Made by a program: the position numbers and the translations under genes. This document shows positions 49,553 through 58,165 of a DNA stretch of 64,000 nt, in pieces (position 1 is the first letter of the stretch; every line of letters begins with the position of its first letter). Under the pieces are notes generated by a model that saw nothing but the letters and a program-made list of their open reading frames with translations, did no database searches and had not been told where the DNA came from. This DNA is from Rhodobacterales bacterium (GTDB lineage Bacteria > Pseudomonadota > Alphaproteobacteria > Rhodobacterales > Rhodobacteraceae), in assembly GCA_026400355.1 (NCBI GenBank), contig JAPLPE010000013.1:248001-312000 (forward strand), written 5' to 3'.

Positions 49553-50385
49553 CTTCAGTCAAGCCAATTACCCGCCTCTTCGCGCTGGTGCAAGACATGC
49601 GATTCCAGACCACGCACCATTTCGACCTCGACGCACAGGTTGGCCCTGCCCGCCCAGCAGATATTTCACCCCAAGCCCTTGTGCGTGCGGCCGCAGGAAC
49701 CGCGAGAGGATGCCGACCGGCAGAATAACGGGCGTTCCTGAGCGGCCGTCTGGAAACGCACTGGCCCCGGCACAAGGACCACCTCCCCGGGCGCATTCCA
49801 CGCCCAAAACAACGCAGGGCGCTCACCCCATGTCCCTTCACTCACCGGGTCCATTCTCAGTAAATCGATCCCGCCCCGAGTCCCGGCCGACCGGTGTGGC
49901 GACTCGGCGAGCCTTCGCCGCAAACGGTCGTTGTCCATAAAGGGTTGCCTTGACCTTCGGAATGGTTGTGGCCACCCAAATTCTCTTAAGGTGTCCGTGA
50001 ATAAGTCGGCGGCGCACATTGAAACACTCCTGCAAAACGTGTTCGAGACGTTCTAGCGCTAGAAACTGATATTCACTGCCGCCGGCTCCGGTGGCACTGG
50101 CGTTTTGCTTGCTGCCGCAACTGTGCATCCAGCAATCAGCCGCAGTCTCTATGTCGGCTGGCGCACCTGCTTGCAGTGCGTGACACCATTCTTCTCCAAA
50201 GACGTTGTCCGGCTTCGCATGTGCGAAGGATGTCGGCAACATCAATCCCCGTGGTGAAGGAGGTTCCGGCTTGCCACGGGGGCGGGAGCAGCCACCCGCA
50301 CGTCCTTCAGGAAACCGACGGACGCTAAACCATCGGGACCAGCAGCGGGAGGTCGGGATCTCCTTTCTATGTCTTCTGACGTTGC
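49553..50385. other. Region between tRNA-Val and the terminator, no recognised gene; candidate small-RNA locus at its end
   Basis: Overlapping minus-strand open frames of ~117 and ~135 codons (49666-50019, 49838-50245) resemble nothing I know and may be remnants. From about 50250 to 50385 the plus strand has no coding features but contains a GGAG...CTCC hairpin (about 50349-50362) and leads straight into a strong intrinsic terminator, as expected for a small RNA transcribed toward the tRNA-Pro gene. Confidence 0.4.
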
Positions 50386-50421
50386 AGCGCCTCGCGGCAT
50401 GGGTCGCGGGGCGCTTTTTTA
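50386..50421 (+). terminator. Intrinsic terminator with no protein gene upstream
   Basis: AGCGCCTCGCG (50386-50396) pairs with CGCGGGGCGCT (50405-50415), with one T-G pair and an 8-base loop, followed directly by a run of Ts. This is the clearest rho-independent terminator of the window. Nothing coding precedes it on the plus strand, so it likely ends a non-coding transcript. Confidence 0.75.
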
Positions 50422-50524
50422 TTGCCGAGAATCGGATAGAGCTATGATGCCGCTATGACGGGTCAGCAGCACCGTAACAGCACCCCGAGGGCGCTGCGTA
50501 AGCGGCTGTTATTGCTGGTGAAAT

Positions 50525-50601
50525 TGGTCGGGGCGGAGAGATTCGAACTCCCGACCCTCTGTTCCCAAAACAGATGCGCTACCAGACTGCGCTACGCCCC
50601 G
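50525..50601 (-). tRNA. tRNA-Pro (anticodon TGG)
   Basis: On the minus strand, acceptor CGGGGCG pairs with CGCCCCG; the D-arm has GCGCAGTCTGGTAGCGC; the anticodon stem TCTGT/ACAGA encloses a loop with anticodon TGG; the T-loop is GTTCGAA; CCA is encoded. It lies directly upstream of the DUF192 gene's 3' end and bounds the accessory region on the right. Confidence 0.95.
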
Positions 50602-50664
50602 TACCATTTCCCTCTTAGGATGTGTGGGATGAATTGAAAAGCCCCGAACGTCACCGGACCAGTG

Positions 50665-51123
50665 CTATTCGCAGGGGGCGGCAGCGGTTGGGCCGAAACT
50701 GGGATGCTGCATCACGTCGCCTACTGTGATGCCAAGGCGTGCGGCCATGCCGCCGTTGATCTCGAGCACGTACTTGACGTTGTCCCCGCCGGGAATCGAC
50801 GTCTCGTCCAGCGGGACGGCGTTCTCGTGGATATGGGTGATGGTGCCGGTGGCGTCGGCAAAGAGCATGTCCAGCGTGATAAGCGTGTTGCGCATCCAGA
50901 AGGACGCACGTTGGGGCTCTTCGTAGACAAAGAGCATGCCAGTCATCCGGGGCATTTCGGGGACGTTCATCAGGCCCTTGCTGCGCTCAGCTGCGTCATC
51001 GGCGATGGTGACAGCGAAAGGAGCCTGGCCAAAATCACCAAGGATCGTGACTCGCTCAGGACTGCACCCTGCAGTTGCAGGGCTGGCGGCGAGCAGGAGG
51101 CACGCGAGTACTGCCGGCTTCAA
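50665..51123 (-). CDS. DUF192 exported protein
   Basis: 152 residues with a TTG start (TTGA overlap with the cold-shock gene stop). Signal peptide 'KPAVLACLLLAASPATAG', possibly with a Cys just after. The DUF192 core is complete: 'AAERSKGLMNVPEMPRMTGMLFVY', 'SFWMRNTLITLDMLF', 'ITHIHENAVPLDET' and 'YVLEINGGMAARLGI'. The family is conserved but without an assigned biochemical role. Translational coupling to a cold-shock-domain gene is common in this order, as far as I recall. Confidence 0.88.
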   Translation of the reverse strand: MKPAVLACLLLAASPATAGCSPERVTILGDFGQAPFAVTIADDAAERSKGLMNVPEMPRMTGMLFVYEEPQRASFWMRNTLITLDMLFADATGTITHIHENAVPLDETSIPGGDNVKYVLEINGGMAARLGITVGDVMQHPSFGPTAAAPCE

Positions 51124-51668
51124 GATGAGGTGCCGTGCAGTTTGCGGGCCGCAAGGTCCCAGGACAGGACCTCGCAGGCCATGCGGCCGCGCTTGCCGTC
51201 GATGACGCGAATGCAGATCGCCTCGCCTGGTTGAAGATCGGCAAAGCCTGATTTGCGAAGAACCTCGATATGCACGAAGACATCCTCCTCAAGACCAAAC
51301 ACGTTAGCAAAGCCAAAACCCTTGACCTTATCGAACCATTTCACCCGGGCGGGCTCAAGGGGTCTTTGTGCGAGATAGGAGGGGTCGAATTCGGCAATGT
51401 CGATGAGGCCCGCGCCGAGGGCCACGTCGGGCGGACTGATCGACAGGACGGCAATGGCCTGCAGGCCACGCTCGGTCTTTTGTGCGGTCAATTCAATGGC
51501 CGACCCTTCGGCGACCGAGCTTTGGCCGAAGTTACGCAGGACGTTGGCGTGGAGAAGGATGTCCGGGCCACCTTCGTCAGCAATGACAAAACCGAAACCC
51601 TTGCCCGGATCGAACCATTTGACATGGCCCTTGAGAGTGCGTGCTTCCACGGCTTCGTCAGTGATCAT
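51120..51668 (-). CDS. Cold-shock-domain protein with two CSDs
   Basis: 182 residues. The first CSD is at about 12-78 ('KGHVKWFDPGKGFGFVIADEG', 'DILLHANVL'). The second is at about 107-175 ('ARVKWFDKVKGFGFANVFG', 'EDVFVHIEVLRKSGF', ending 'GRMACEVLSW'). RNP1 'KGFGF' occurs in both. A ~30-residue linker joins them. It is a single-stranded nucleic-acid binder or RNA chaperone, larger than CspA. The ~117-base leader before the pdxH stop may carry temperature control, but nothing definite is seen. Confidence 0.92.
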   Translation of the reverse strand: MITDEAVEARTLKGHVKWFDPGKGFGFVIADEGGPDILLHANVLRNFGQSSVAEGSAIELTAQKTERGLQAIAVLSISPPDVALGAGLIDIAEFDPSYLAQRPLEPARVKWFDKVKGFGFANVFGLEEDVFVHIEVLRKSGFADLQPGEAICIRVIDGKRGRMACEVLSWDLAARKLHGTSS

Positions 51669-51785
51669 CGTCTACATTCCAAGGCCAAGCAGGGCAAGAC
51701 TGAGGGGCCAAAACCTACCAGTACGACGAATCAACTATCACAAGACTGTCATGTCTCAACGCCTGAAATTCACGAAGCGTGAAAT

Positions 51786-52391
51786 TCAGGGGCTTAATCT
51801 GATGCTATTCCAAGGTGATGCAACGTCAACCCGGGTCCAGAGGAAGCGGTCATGCAACCGGAAGGCACCATCGGCCCAGAATTCCATCTCGAGCGGGCGG
51901 ATGCGGTAACCGCCCCAATAGGGTGGCCGATCGGGGTCGGTTCCCATGGCGAGACCAATCCGGGCCACTTCAGCCATGAGGGCGCCACGGGACGCCAAGG
52001 GCCGCGACTGGCGCGAGGCCCAGGCGCCAAGGCGGCTTTGGAGGGAGCGCGAGCGGTAGTAGGCATCGGCCTGCGGGCCGTCCTCTTTCGTCACAAGTCC
52101 GCGCACGCGAATCTGACGGGCAAGTGATTTCCAGTGCAGGACGAAGGCTGCCTTGCCCGCCTGATCGAGTTCAGCGGCCTTCCGGCTTTCGTAGTTTGTG
52201 TAGAAGACGAAGGCGTCTGCCTCAATCTCTTTCAGAAGGACCATGCGGACGTTGGGCAGGCCAGTTGCGTCCACGGTCGCAAGAGCGATGGCGTTCGGGT
52301 CAGAGGGTTCACACGCTGCGGCCTCGGCCAACCATGTGCCTGCCAGTGCGAAAGGATCTTCGCCTGCAAAGATGCCGCCGCGATCGGTCAT
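51786..52391 (-). CDS. pdxH: Pyridoxamine 5'-phosphate oxidase
   Basis: 201 residues, standard length. '[29 protein letters not shown]' and '[17 protein letters not shown]'-like segments form the FMN barrel. '[11 protein letters not shown]' and the C-terminal '[23 protein letters not shown]' are PdxH signatures. It oxidises PNP/PMP to PLP, the cofactor needed by the aminotransferases in this window. Divergent from fabI with a 129-base gap. Confidence 0.94.
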   Translation of the reverse strand: MTDRGGIFAGEDPFALAGTWLAEAAACEPSDPNAIALATVDATGLPNVRMVLLKEIEADAFVFYTNYESRKAAELDQAGKAAFVLHWKSLARQIRVRGLVTKEDGPQADAYYRSRSLQSRLGAWASRQSRPLASRGALMAEVARIGLAMGTDPDRPPYWGGYRIRPLEMEFWADGAFRLHDRFLWTRVDVASPWNSIRLSP

Positions 52392-52520
52392 GTTCTCTCC
52401 CTATTCCGAGTCGCAGCGAACCTGATCCGCCTACACGGCCAGCCCTGACCGCACTTGATGACAGTCAGTCGATGGCCTACACCGGATCGAAGTTATGCCG
52501 CAAAGGCAAGAGGGGCGCGT

Positions 52521-53327
52521 ATGGCAACGAACCTGATGCAAGGCAAACGCGGTCTTATCATGGGGCTTGCCAATGACAAGTCCATCGCATGGGGGATTGC
52601 CCGGGCACTGGCCGATGCGGGCGCCGAACTGGCGTTCTCGTATCAGGGCGAGGCGCTGTTGAAGCGGGTCACGCCGTTGGCAGCAGAGGTCGGGTCGGAT
52701 ATCGTGCTGCCCTGTGATGTGGGTGACATGGCGTCGGTCGATGCGCTGTTTGCCACGCTGGCAGAGCGCTGGGGCAAGCTGAACTTTATCGTCCATGCCA
52801 TCGGGTTTTCGGACAAGAACGAGCTGCGCGGCCGTTATGTGGACACGAGCCGCGAGAATTTCCTCATGTCGATGGATATCTCGGTCTATTCATTCACCGC
52901 GGTGGTCAAGCGGGCGGCGGCTTTGATGACGGATGGCGGGTCGTGCCTGACTCTGACCTACTATGGGTCAGAGAAGGTCATGCCGCATTACAATGTCATG
53001 GGTGTGGCCAAGGCTGCGCTAGAGGCGTCGGTGCGCTATATGGCCGAGGATCTGGGCAAGGACGGCATCCGCGTAAACGCGATCAGCGCAGGCACCATCA
53101 AGACACTGGCCGCGAGCGGGATAGGTGATTTTCGGCTGATCCTGAAGTGGAACGAATATAACGCGCCGCTGCGCCGGACCGTGACGCAGGAAGAGGTGGG
53201 CAAGTCGGCCCTTTACCTCTTGTCAGATCTGGGCAGTGCGGTGACGGGTGAGGTGCTGCATGTCGATGCTGGATATCACATCGTGGGGATGAAGGCCGTC
53301 GACGCACCCGACATCACCAAGGAATAG
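52521..53327 (+). CDS. fabI: Enoyl-[acyl-carrier-protein] reductase (NADH)
   Basis: 268 residues from the ATG at 52521. 'KRGLIMGLANDKSIAWGIARAL' is the FabI cofactor motif; Y147, Y157 and K164 ('TLTYYGSEKVMPHYNVMGVAK') are the catalytic residues with Y-x6-K spacing. 'NAISAGTIKTLAASGI' is the substrate loop. Last step of fatty-acid elongation and the triclosan target. The LysE-type gene follows after 5 bases. Confidence 0.95.
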   Translation: MATNLMQGKRGLIMGLANDKSIAWGIARALADAGAELAFSYQGEALLKRVTPLAAEVGSDIVLPCDVGDMASVDALFATLAERWGKLNFIVHAIGFSDKNELRGRYVDTSRENFLMSMDISVYSFTAVVKRAAALMTDGGSCLTLTYYGSEKVMPHYNVMGVAKAALEASVRYMAEDLGKDGIRVNAISAGTIKTLAASGIGDFRLILKWNEYNAPLRRTVTQEEVGKSALYLLSDLGSAVTGEVLHVDAGYHIVGMKAVDAPDITKE

Positions 53328-53332
53328 GCCCC

Positions 53333-53947
53333 ATGACATTGGCGGCCTACTTTACGGTCCTGCTGATTCATCTTGTCGCGGCGATGAGCCCGGGGCCGTC
53401 TTTTGTCGTCTGCGTCAGGACGGCTGCTGTAAATGGTTTTCGTGTGGCTGTGTCGCTGGCATTGGGCTACGCGCTGGGGGCGTTTCTGTGGGCGCTTGCC
53501 GCGATGGCGGGTCTTGCCCTGCTGTTCAAGGCGGTGCCGGAGCTTTTCATCGCGCTCAAGGTCGTGGGCGGTGTGTTCCTTCTTTGGATCTCATTTCAGA
53601 TGTGGCGGCATGCGGCAGAGCCGCTGGACATTCCGACGGCAGGATCAACCCCGCGCAGCGGGCTGTCCGCTGTTCAGTTCGGCTTCCTTACGTTTGCGAC
53701 CAACCCCAAGACAGCAGTCTTCTTTGGTGCGGTCTTTGTCGGGCTTGTCCCGGTGGATACGCCGCTCGCCTTGAGGGCGGCGCTGCTGGTTGCCATCTTC
53801 GTAAATGAGTTTCTATGGTACGTGGTGGTTGGGCGGGTATTCTCGCTTCCGACGGCACGTGCGGCCTATATCCGGCTCAAGACCCCCATGGACCGGGTTT
53901 TTGGGACGCTCATTGCTTTTTTTGGCGCAAAGATTGCGCTTGCCTGA
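53333..53947 (+). CDS. LysE/RhtB-family amino-acid exporter
   Basis: 204 residues with about six hydrophobic segments. 'HLVAAMSPGPSFVVCVRTAAVNGFRVAVSLALGYALG' is the family's N-terminal signature with the conserved 'PGP'. 'FGFLTFATNPKTAVFFGAVF' marks the central region. It exports amino acids or related metabolites; substrate unspecified. Five bases separate it from fabI and nine from gpt, so cotranscription is likely. Confidence 0.9.
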   Translation: MTLAAYFTVLLIHLVAAMSPGPSFVVCVRTAAVNGFRVAVSLALGYALGAFLWALAAMAGLALLFKAVPELFIALKVVGGVFLLWISFQMWRHAAEPLDIPTAGSTPRSGLSAVQFGFLTFATNPKTAVFFGAVFVGLVPVDTPLALRAALLVAIFVNEFLWYVVVGRVFSLPTARAAYIRLKTPMDRVFGTLIAFFGAKIALA

Positions 53948-53956
53948 GGATCCCAG

Positions 53957-54481
53957 ATGCCTGAACAGACCAAAGCCCGCCCCGACCGCCTGCCGCACGA
54001 GAAGGGTTTTCATATATCCTGGGACCAGATTCACCGGGACAGCCGGGCCTTGGCGTGGCGGCTGGACGGGTATGGACCAGATGACGGGGCCTGGCGCGCC
54101 GTCGTGGCGATCACCCGGGGTGGCATGGCCCCGGCGATGATTGTGGCCCGCGAGTTGGGCATCCGCACTGTCGATACGATCAGCGTGAAAAGCTATGACC
54201 ATCAGTCGCAGGCAGACGCCAAGGTGCTCAAGGCGCCGGATGCAGCGACTGTCGGCGATGGCACCGGCATTCTGATCGTCGATGATCTAGTCGATTCGGG
54301 CAAGACACTGGAGCTTGTCCGCAAGCTTTATCCCAAGGCGCATTTCGCGACGGTCTATGCCAAGCCGAAAGGGCGGCCGATGGTGGATACGTTCATCACG
54401 GAAGTGAGCCAGGATACGTGGATCTTTTTCCCGTGGGACATGGCGCTGCAATACGTCGAACCGTATCGCGGCCGGGACTGA
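53957..54481 (+). CDS. gpt: Xanthine-guanine phosphoribosyltransferase
   Basis: 174 residues. '[26 protein letters not shown]' and the PRPP loop '[18 protein letters not shown]' are typical, and the C terminus '[13 protein letters not shown]' has the base-stacking aromatic residues of bacterial Gpt. It salvages xanthine and guanine with PRPP. The next gene starts within a few bases. Confidence 0.92.
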   Translation: MPEQTKARPDRLPHEKGFHISWDQIHRDSRALAWRLDGYGPDDGAWRAVVAITRGGMAPAMIVARELGIRTVDTISVKSYDHQSQADAKVLKAPDAATVGDGTGILIVDDLVDSGKTLELVRKLYPKAHFATVYAKPKGRPMVDTFITEVSQDTWIFFPWDMALQYVEPYRGRD

Positions 54482-54485
54482 ATTG

Positions 54486-54989
54486 ATGGTGCGGCGTCTG
54501 GTCGACAGGTTCGGACGCTGGCTTCACATTCTTTTCGAGGCCAGCCTTGTGTTCAAGGGCGCGCTGGCGACTTTGGAGGCGCTGGCCGGACTTGGGCTGC
54601 TGTTGGCGCCCAATGAAAGAATACTCGCCTTCGTGGACTGGCTGACACGTGCGCAGATTGCCCATGACCGGTCAGAGCCAATGACGACATGGGCCGCAGA
54701 GATTGCGCAAAGCTTTTCGATACAGTCCCAGCATTTCTATGCAATCTATCTCCTTGGTCATGGCGTGCTGAAACTTGTGATGGTGGGGATGCTGGCCCGG
54801 CGGACTGTCTGGGCCTATCCCGTCGCCATATGCATCCTGATCGGTTTCATCATCTATCAGATGCATCACTGGTGGGTGGACAGGTCATCTTTCCTTGTTG
54901 TGCTAAGTGCGCTTGATCTGATCATGGTGGGGCTGGTCTGGCGGGAATGGCGGATGTTGCGGCGGATGAACGTCGCAGCGCCCGCCTGA
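54486..54989 (+). CDS. DUF2127 membrane protein
   Basis: About 167 residues from the ATG at 54486 (TTG at 54483 possible). Four hydrophobic helices are visible: 'ASLVFKGALATLEALAGLGLLL', 'AIYLLGHGVLKLVMVGML', 'VWAYPVAICILIGFIIY' and 'FLVVLSALDLIMVGLV'. The His-rich 'YQMHHWWVD' after the third and 'LLGHGVLK' are DUF2127 features. No biochemical function is assigned. Cotranscribed with gpt. Confidence 0.85.
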   Translation: MVRRLVDRFGRWLHILFEASLVFKGALATLEALAGLGLLLAPNERILAFVDWLTRAQIAHDRSEPMTTWAAEIAQSFSIQSQHFYAIYLLGHGVLKLVMVGMLARRTVWAYPVAICILIGFIIYQMHHWWVDRSSFLVVLSALDLIMVGLVWREWRMLRRMNVAAPA

Positions 54990-55054
54990 ACTGCGATGGT
55001 CCCATACGAAACGCCCCTGCCCTTCTCGCGACAAACAGAACAAGGCTTCACCAG

Positions 55055-56230
55055 ATGAACATGCCCCGCACCGCGACGACCTTTGCCCCGCCCGTTATGG
55101 AAGCGCGCCGCTGGCTGGACGGTGTGACGTTTACGGCGGACCGGCCGCTGATCAATGTGAGTCAGGCGGCGCCGGTCGATCCGCCCCCTACCCCGATGCT
55201 GCAAGCCATATCTGCGATCGTGCTGAACGATCCGGCCGCGCATCTGTACGGGCCGGTGCTGGGCTTGACCGAGTTGCGGGCTGAGGTGGCGGCGCAATGG
55301 TCGGCGGCGTATCGGGGGGTTGTCGGGCCGGAGCAGGTCGCCATCACATCGGGTTGCAATCAGGCCTATGCGGCGGCGCTGATGACGCTGTGTGGTGAAG
55401 GCGACGAGGTCATCCTGCCAGTGCCCTACTACTTCAACCACCGCATGTGGAATGACATGGCGGGGATCAGGACTGTCCCCTTGGTGCCCGGTCCGGGGCT
55501 GATCCCGGTGGCGGAACATGCGGCATGGCATATCACAGAACGGACCAAGGCAATCGTCCTGGTCAGCCCGAACAACCCCGGTGGGGTCGAATACCCGGCC
55601 GAGACCCTGCGGGAGTTCATGGATCTGGCGCGGTCGCGGGGAATCGCACTGATCGTGGACGAGACCTACCGCGACTTCGACTCGCGCCCCGGGCCCGTCC
55701 ATAACCTGTTCACCGATCCCGACTGGTCGGACACGCTGATCCAGCTATATTCGTTCTCAAAGGCCTATCGCCTGACCGGGCATCGTGTGGGGGCAATGGT
55801 GGCCAATCCGGAGCGGCTAGCCGAGGTAGAGAAGTTTCTGGATACGGTCACGATCTGCCCCAACCAGATCGGACAACGCGCAGCCCTTTGGGGGATGCGC
55901 AATCTGGGAAAATGGCTGGCCGGAGAGCGGGCGGAGATCCTTGACCGGCGGGCGGCCATCGTCGAAGGCTTTCCTCGCCTTGCCGCCAAAGGGTGGGAAC
56001 TCTTGGGCTGTGGGGCCTATTTCGCTTATGTGGCGCATCCCTTTGCGATGCCGTCGGACAAGCTGGCCCAGAGGCTGGTCAGTGAGGCGGGCGTGCTTCT
56101 GTTACCGGGAACGATGTTCATGCCATCTGACCTTGCCGGGGGTGACAGACAGCTGCGGATCGCCTTTGCGAATATCGACAGGGCTGGCGTGGGGCGGCTT
56201 TTTGACCGACTGGAACCGCTGAACCTCTGA
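55055..56230 (+). CDS. Class I/II PLP-dependent aminotransferase
   Basis: 391 residues from the ATG at 55055; the open frame upstream is antisense to the DUF2127 gene end. 'SQAAPVDPPPTPMLQAISAI', 'SGCNQAYAAALMTLCGEGDEVILP', 'SPNNPGGVEYPAETL' (Asn binding PLP), 'LIVDETYRDF' (Asp) and 'YSFSKAYRLTGHRVGAM' (Schiff-base Lys) give a fold-type I AspC-like enzyme. Substrate not defined. It is a stand-alone gene after an apparent short promoter region. Confidence 0.9.
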   Translation: MNMPRTATTFAPPVMEARRWLDGVTFTADRPLINVSQAAPVDPPPTPMLQAISAIVLNDPAAHLYGPVLGLTELRAEVAAQWSAAYRGVVGPEQVAITSGCNQAYAAALMTLCGEGDEVILPVPYYFNHRMWNDMAGIRTVPLVPGPGLIPVAEHAAWHITERTKAIVLVSPNNPGGVEYPAETLREFMDLARSRGIALIVDETYRDFDSRPGPVHNLFTDPDWSDTLIQLYSFSKAYRLTGHRVGAMVANPERLAEVEKFLDTVTICPNQIGQRAALWGMRNLGKWLAGERAEILDRRAAIVEGFPRLAAKGWELLGCGAYFAYVAHPFAMPSDKLAQRLVSEAGVLLLPGTMFMPSDLAGGDRQLRIAFANIDRAGVGRLFDRLEPLNL

Positions 56231-56314
56231 CCTTGCACCCCGTCGCGGGTCCGCCTATTCAGTTGCGACCCGCGCGACGTGGCTTTGACGACCCAGAAAC
56301 CGACAGGCAGACAG

Positions 56315-58156
56315 ATGGCGAAGAGAAAACCCAGCGACTATTTCCTCGGGCTTATCATGGTCCTGCTGATTCTTGGCCTGGCCAACTGGGGGACCAACGG
56401 CATTTCCGGCACGAACCGGGGCATTGGCACCGTCGGGAAGAAGGAAATCTCGGCCCAGCAATATGTGAACGCGCTGCGCCAGCAGTTGCAGGCGTTCAGC
56501 CAGCAGGTCGGATCGACCGTGACGCTCCAGCAGGCGCAGGCGCTGGGTATCGACAAGTCGGTATTGGCACAGGTCGTGACCTCACGCACGCTGGACAATG
56601 AAGCCGACCAGCTTGGCATTTCGGTGGGCGATGCGCGCGTTTTCGAGCAGATCGTGGCGATCCCGGCGTTTCACGGGCTTGATGGCAAGTTCGACCGTGA
56701 AGCCTACCGGATGACGCTTGACCAGAACAACTTGACCGAAGCCGAGTTCGAGGCGACTCTGCGCGACGATGTCGCGCGATCGCTGCTTCAGGGTGCTGTC
56801 TTGGGGGGCCTGCCCGAGCCTGTCGCCTATGCGGATGTGCTGGGCGAGTTCATCGGCGAACGGCGCAGCATGACCTGGGCTCCGGTGACGGCAGCAGCGC
56901 TTGCTGCACCTGTTGCGGCGCCAACAGATGCAGAAGTGCAGACGTATTTCGAAACGAACCCCGACGCCTATACAAGCCCGGAGGTGCGCAAGATCACCTA
57001 TGTCTGGCTGACGCCCGACATGATTCAGGACAGCGTTACAGTGGACGATCAGGCCGTGCGCGACCTTTATCAGGAACGTATTGCAGAATACGTCCAGCCC
57101 GAACGGCGTCTGGTTGAACGTCTGGTCTTTGGCACGGAAGAGCAAGCGACCGAAGCCAAGGCCCGGATCGACGCGGGCGAGACGGATTTTGACGCACTGG
57201 TCGTTGAACGCGGACTTGATCTGTCGGACGTGGACCTTGGCGATGTAAGCCTGGATGATCTGGGCCCTGCCGGAGATGCCGTCTTTGTGGCAAATGCCGG
57301 GGATGTAGTTGGGCCGTTCCTTTCAAACTTGGGCCCGGCACTGTTCCGGATGAATGCGGTGCTGGCTGCCGAGGAAGTCACGTTTGAGGAAGCCCAGTCC
57401 GACCTTCGGACAGAACTGGCCAACCAGCGCGCGCGGCGCGTGATTTCCGACAGCAACGACCAGATCGTCGACCTGATGGCGGGTGGAGCCACGCTTGAGG
57501 ATCTGGCAGACCGGACGGACATGCAACTGGGTCAGATCGACTGGTCTGTTGATGTGACAGAGGGCGTCGCCGCCTATACGCCGTTCCGCACTGCGGCGGC
57601 AGCGGTGGAACAGGGTGCCTACCCCGAGATCCTTGAACTCGATGACGGTGGCATCTTTGCCCTGCGGCTTGATGCGGTGACACCGCCTGCGGTGAAGGCG
57701 CTGGATACCGTGCGCGATCAGGTGATCGCGGACTGGACCGTGTCTGCAACGAATGCGGCCATTGCGGCGCGTGCGGCGGAAATGGCGACCGCCATCACCG
57801 GGGGTGCCAGTTTCGAAGATCAGGGGCTTATCGCCGTCGCCGAAACCGGCCGGACCCGACAGGATTTTGTCGAAGAGACGCCACCAGTCTTTATGACTAC
57901 GGTCTTTGACCTTGAGGCCGGGGCGACCACGACGGTTGAGAACGGGGCCTCGACCATCGTTGTACGGCTGGATTCGATCGACCCGCCCGATCCGCAGGAC
58001 CCGACCCTGATTGCGCAGAAGGAATCTTTTTCGCAGCAGGCGGCTACGACGATCATGGATGATGTGTTTGCCGTCTTTGCCGAACAGCTTCAGGCTGCGA
58101 CGGAGATCAACATCAATGAAGCGGCGGTCAACGCCTTGAACGCTCAGATCAACTAG
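56315..58156 (+). CDS. ppiD: PpiD-like periplasmic peptidyl-prolyl isomerase/chaperone
   Basis: About 613 residues from the ATG at 56315 (in-frame TTG at 56279). One N-terminal membrane anchor ('YFLGLIMVLLILGLANW') is followed by a SurA-N-like chaperone region (about 40-180, 'SAQQYVNALRQQLQAFSQQVG'). A parvulin-like domain around 260-370 ('FGTEEQATEAKARIDAGETDFDALV') is followed by a long C-terminal part. Such proteins assist folding of outer-membrane proteins at the inner-membrane face. Catalytic parvulin residues are not clearly all present, so activity may be mainly chaperone. It lies 9 bases before trpE. Confidence 0.85.
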   Translation: MAKRKPSDYFLGLIMVLLILGLANWGTNGISGTNRGIGTVGKKEISAQQYVNALRQQLQAFSQQVGSTVTLQQAQALGIDKSVLAQVVTSRTLDNEADQLGISVGDARVFEQIVAIPAFHGLDGKFDREAYRMTLDQNNLTEAEFEATLRDDVARSLLQGAVLGGLPEPVAYADVLGEFIGERRSMTWAPVTAAALAAPVAAPTDAEVQTYFETNPDAYTSPEVRKITYVWLTPDMIQDSVTVDDQAVRDLYQERIAEYVQPERRLVERLVFGTEEQATEAKARIDAGETDFDALVVERGLDLSDVDLGDVSLDDLGPAGDAVFVANAGDVVGPFLSNLGPALFRMNAVLAAEEVTFEEAQSDLRTELANQRARRVISDSNDQIVDLMAGGATLEDLADRTDMQLGQIDWSVDVTEGVAAYTPFRTAAAAVEQGAYPEILELDDGGIFALRLDAVTPPAVKALDTVRDQVIADWTVSATNAAIAARAAEMATAITGGASFEDQGLIAVAETGRTRQDFVEETPPVFMTTVFDLEAGATTTVENGASTIVVRLDSIDPPDPQDPTLIAQKESFSQQAATTIMDDVFAVFAEQLQAATEININEAAVNALNAQIN

Positions 58157-58165
58157 GCCGCCCGC

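Noticed and set aside
49838-50245. 135-codon minus-strand open frame between the tRNAs
   Set aside because: No known motif, and it overlaps another unrelated frame; could be a remnant but not supportable as a gene.
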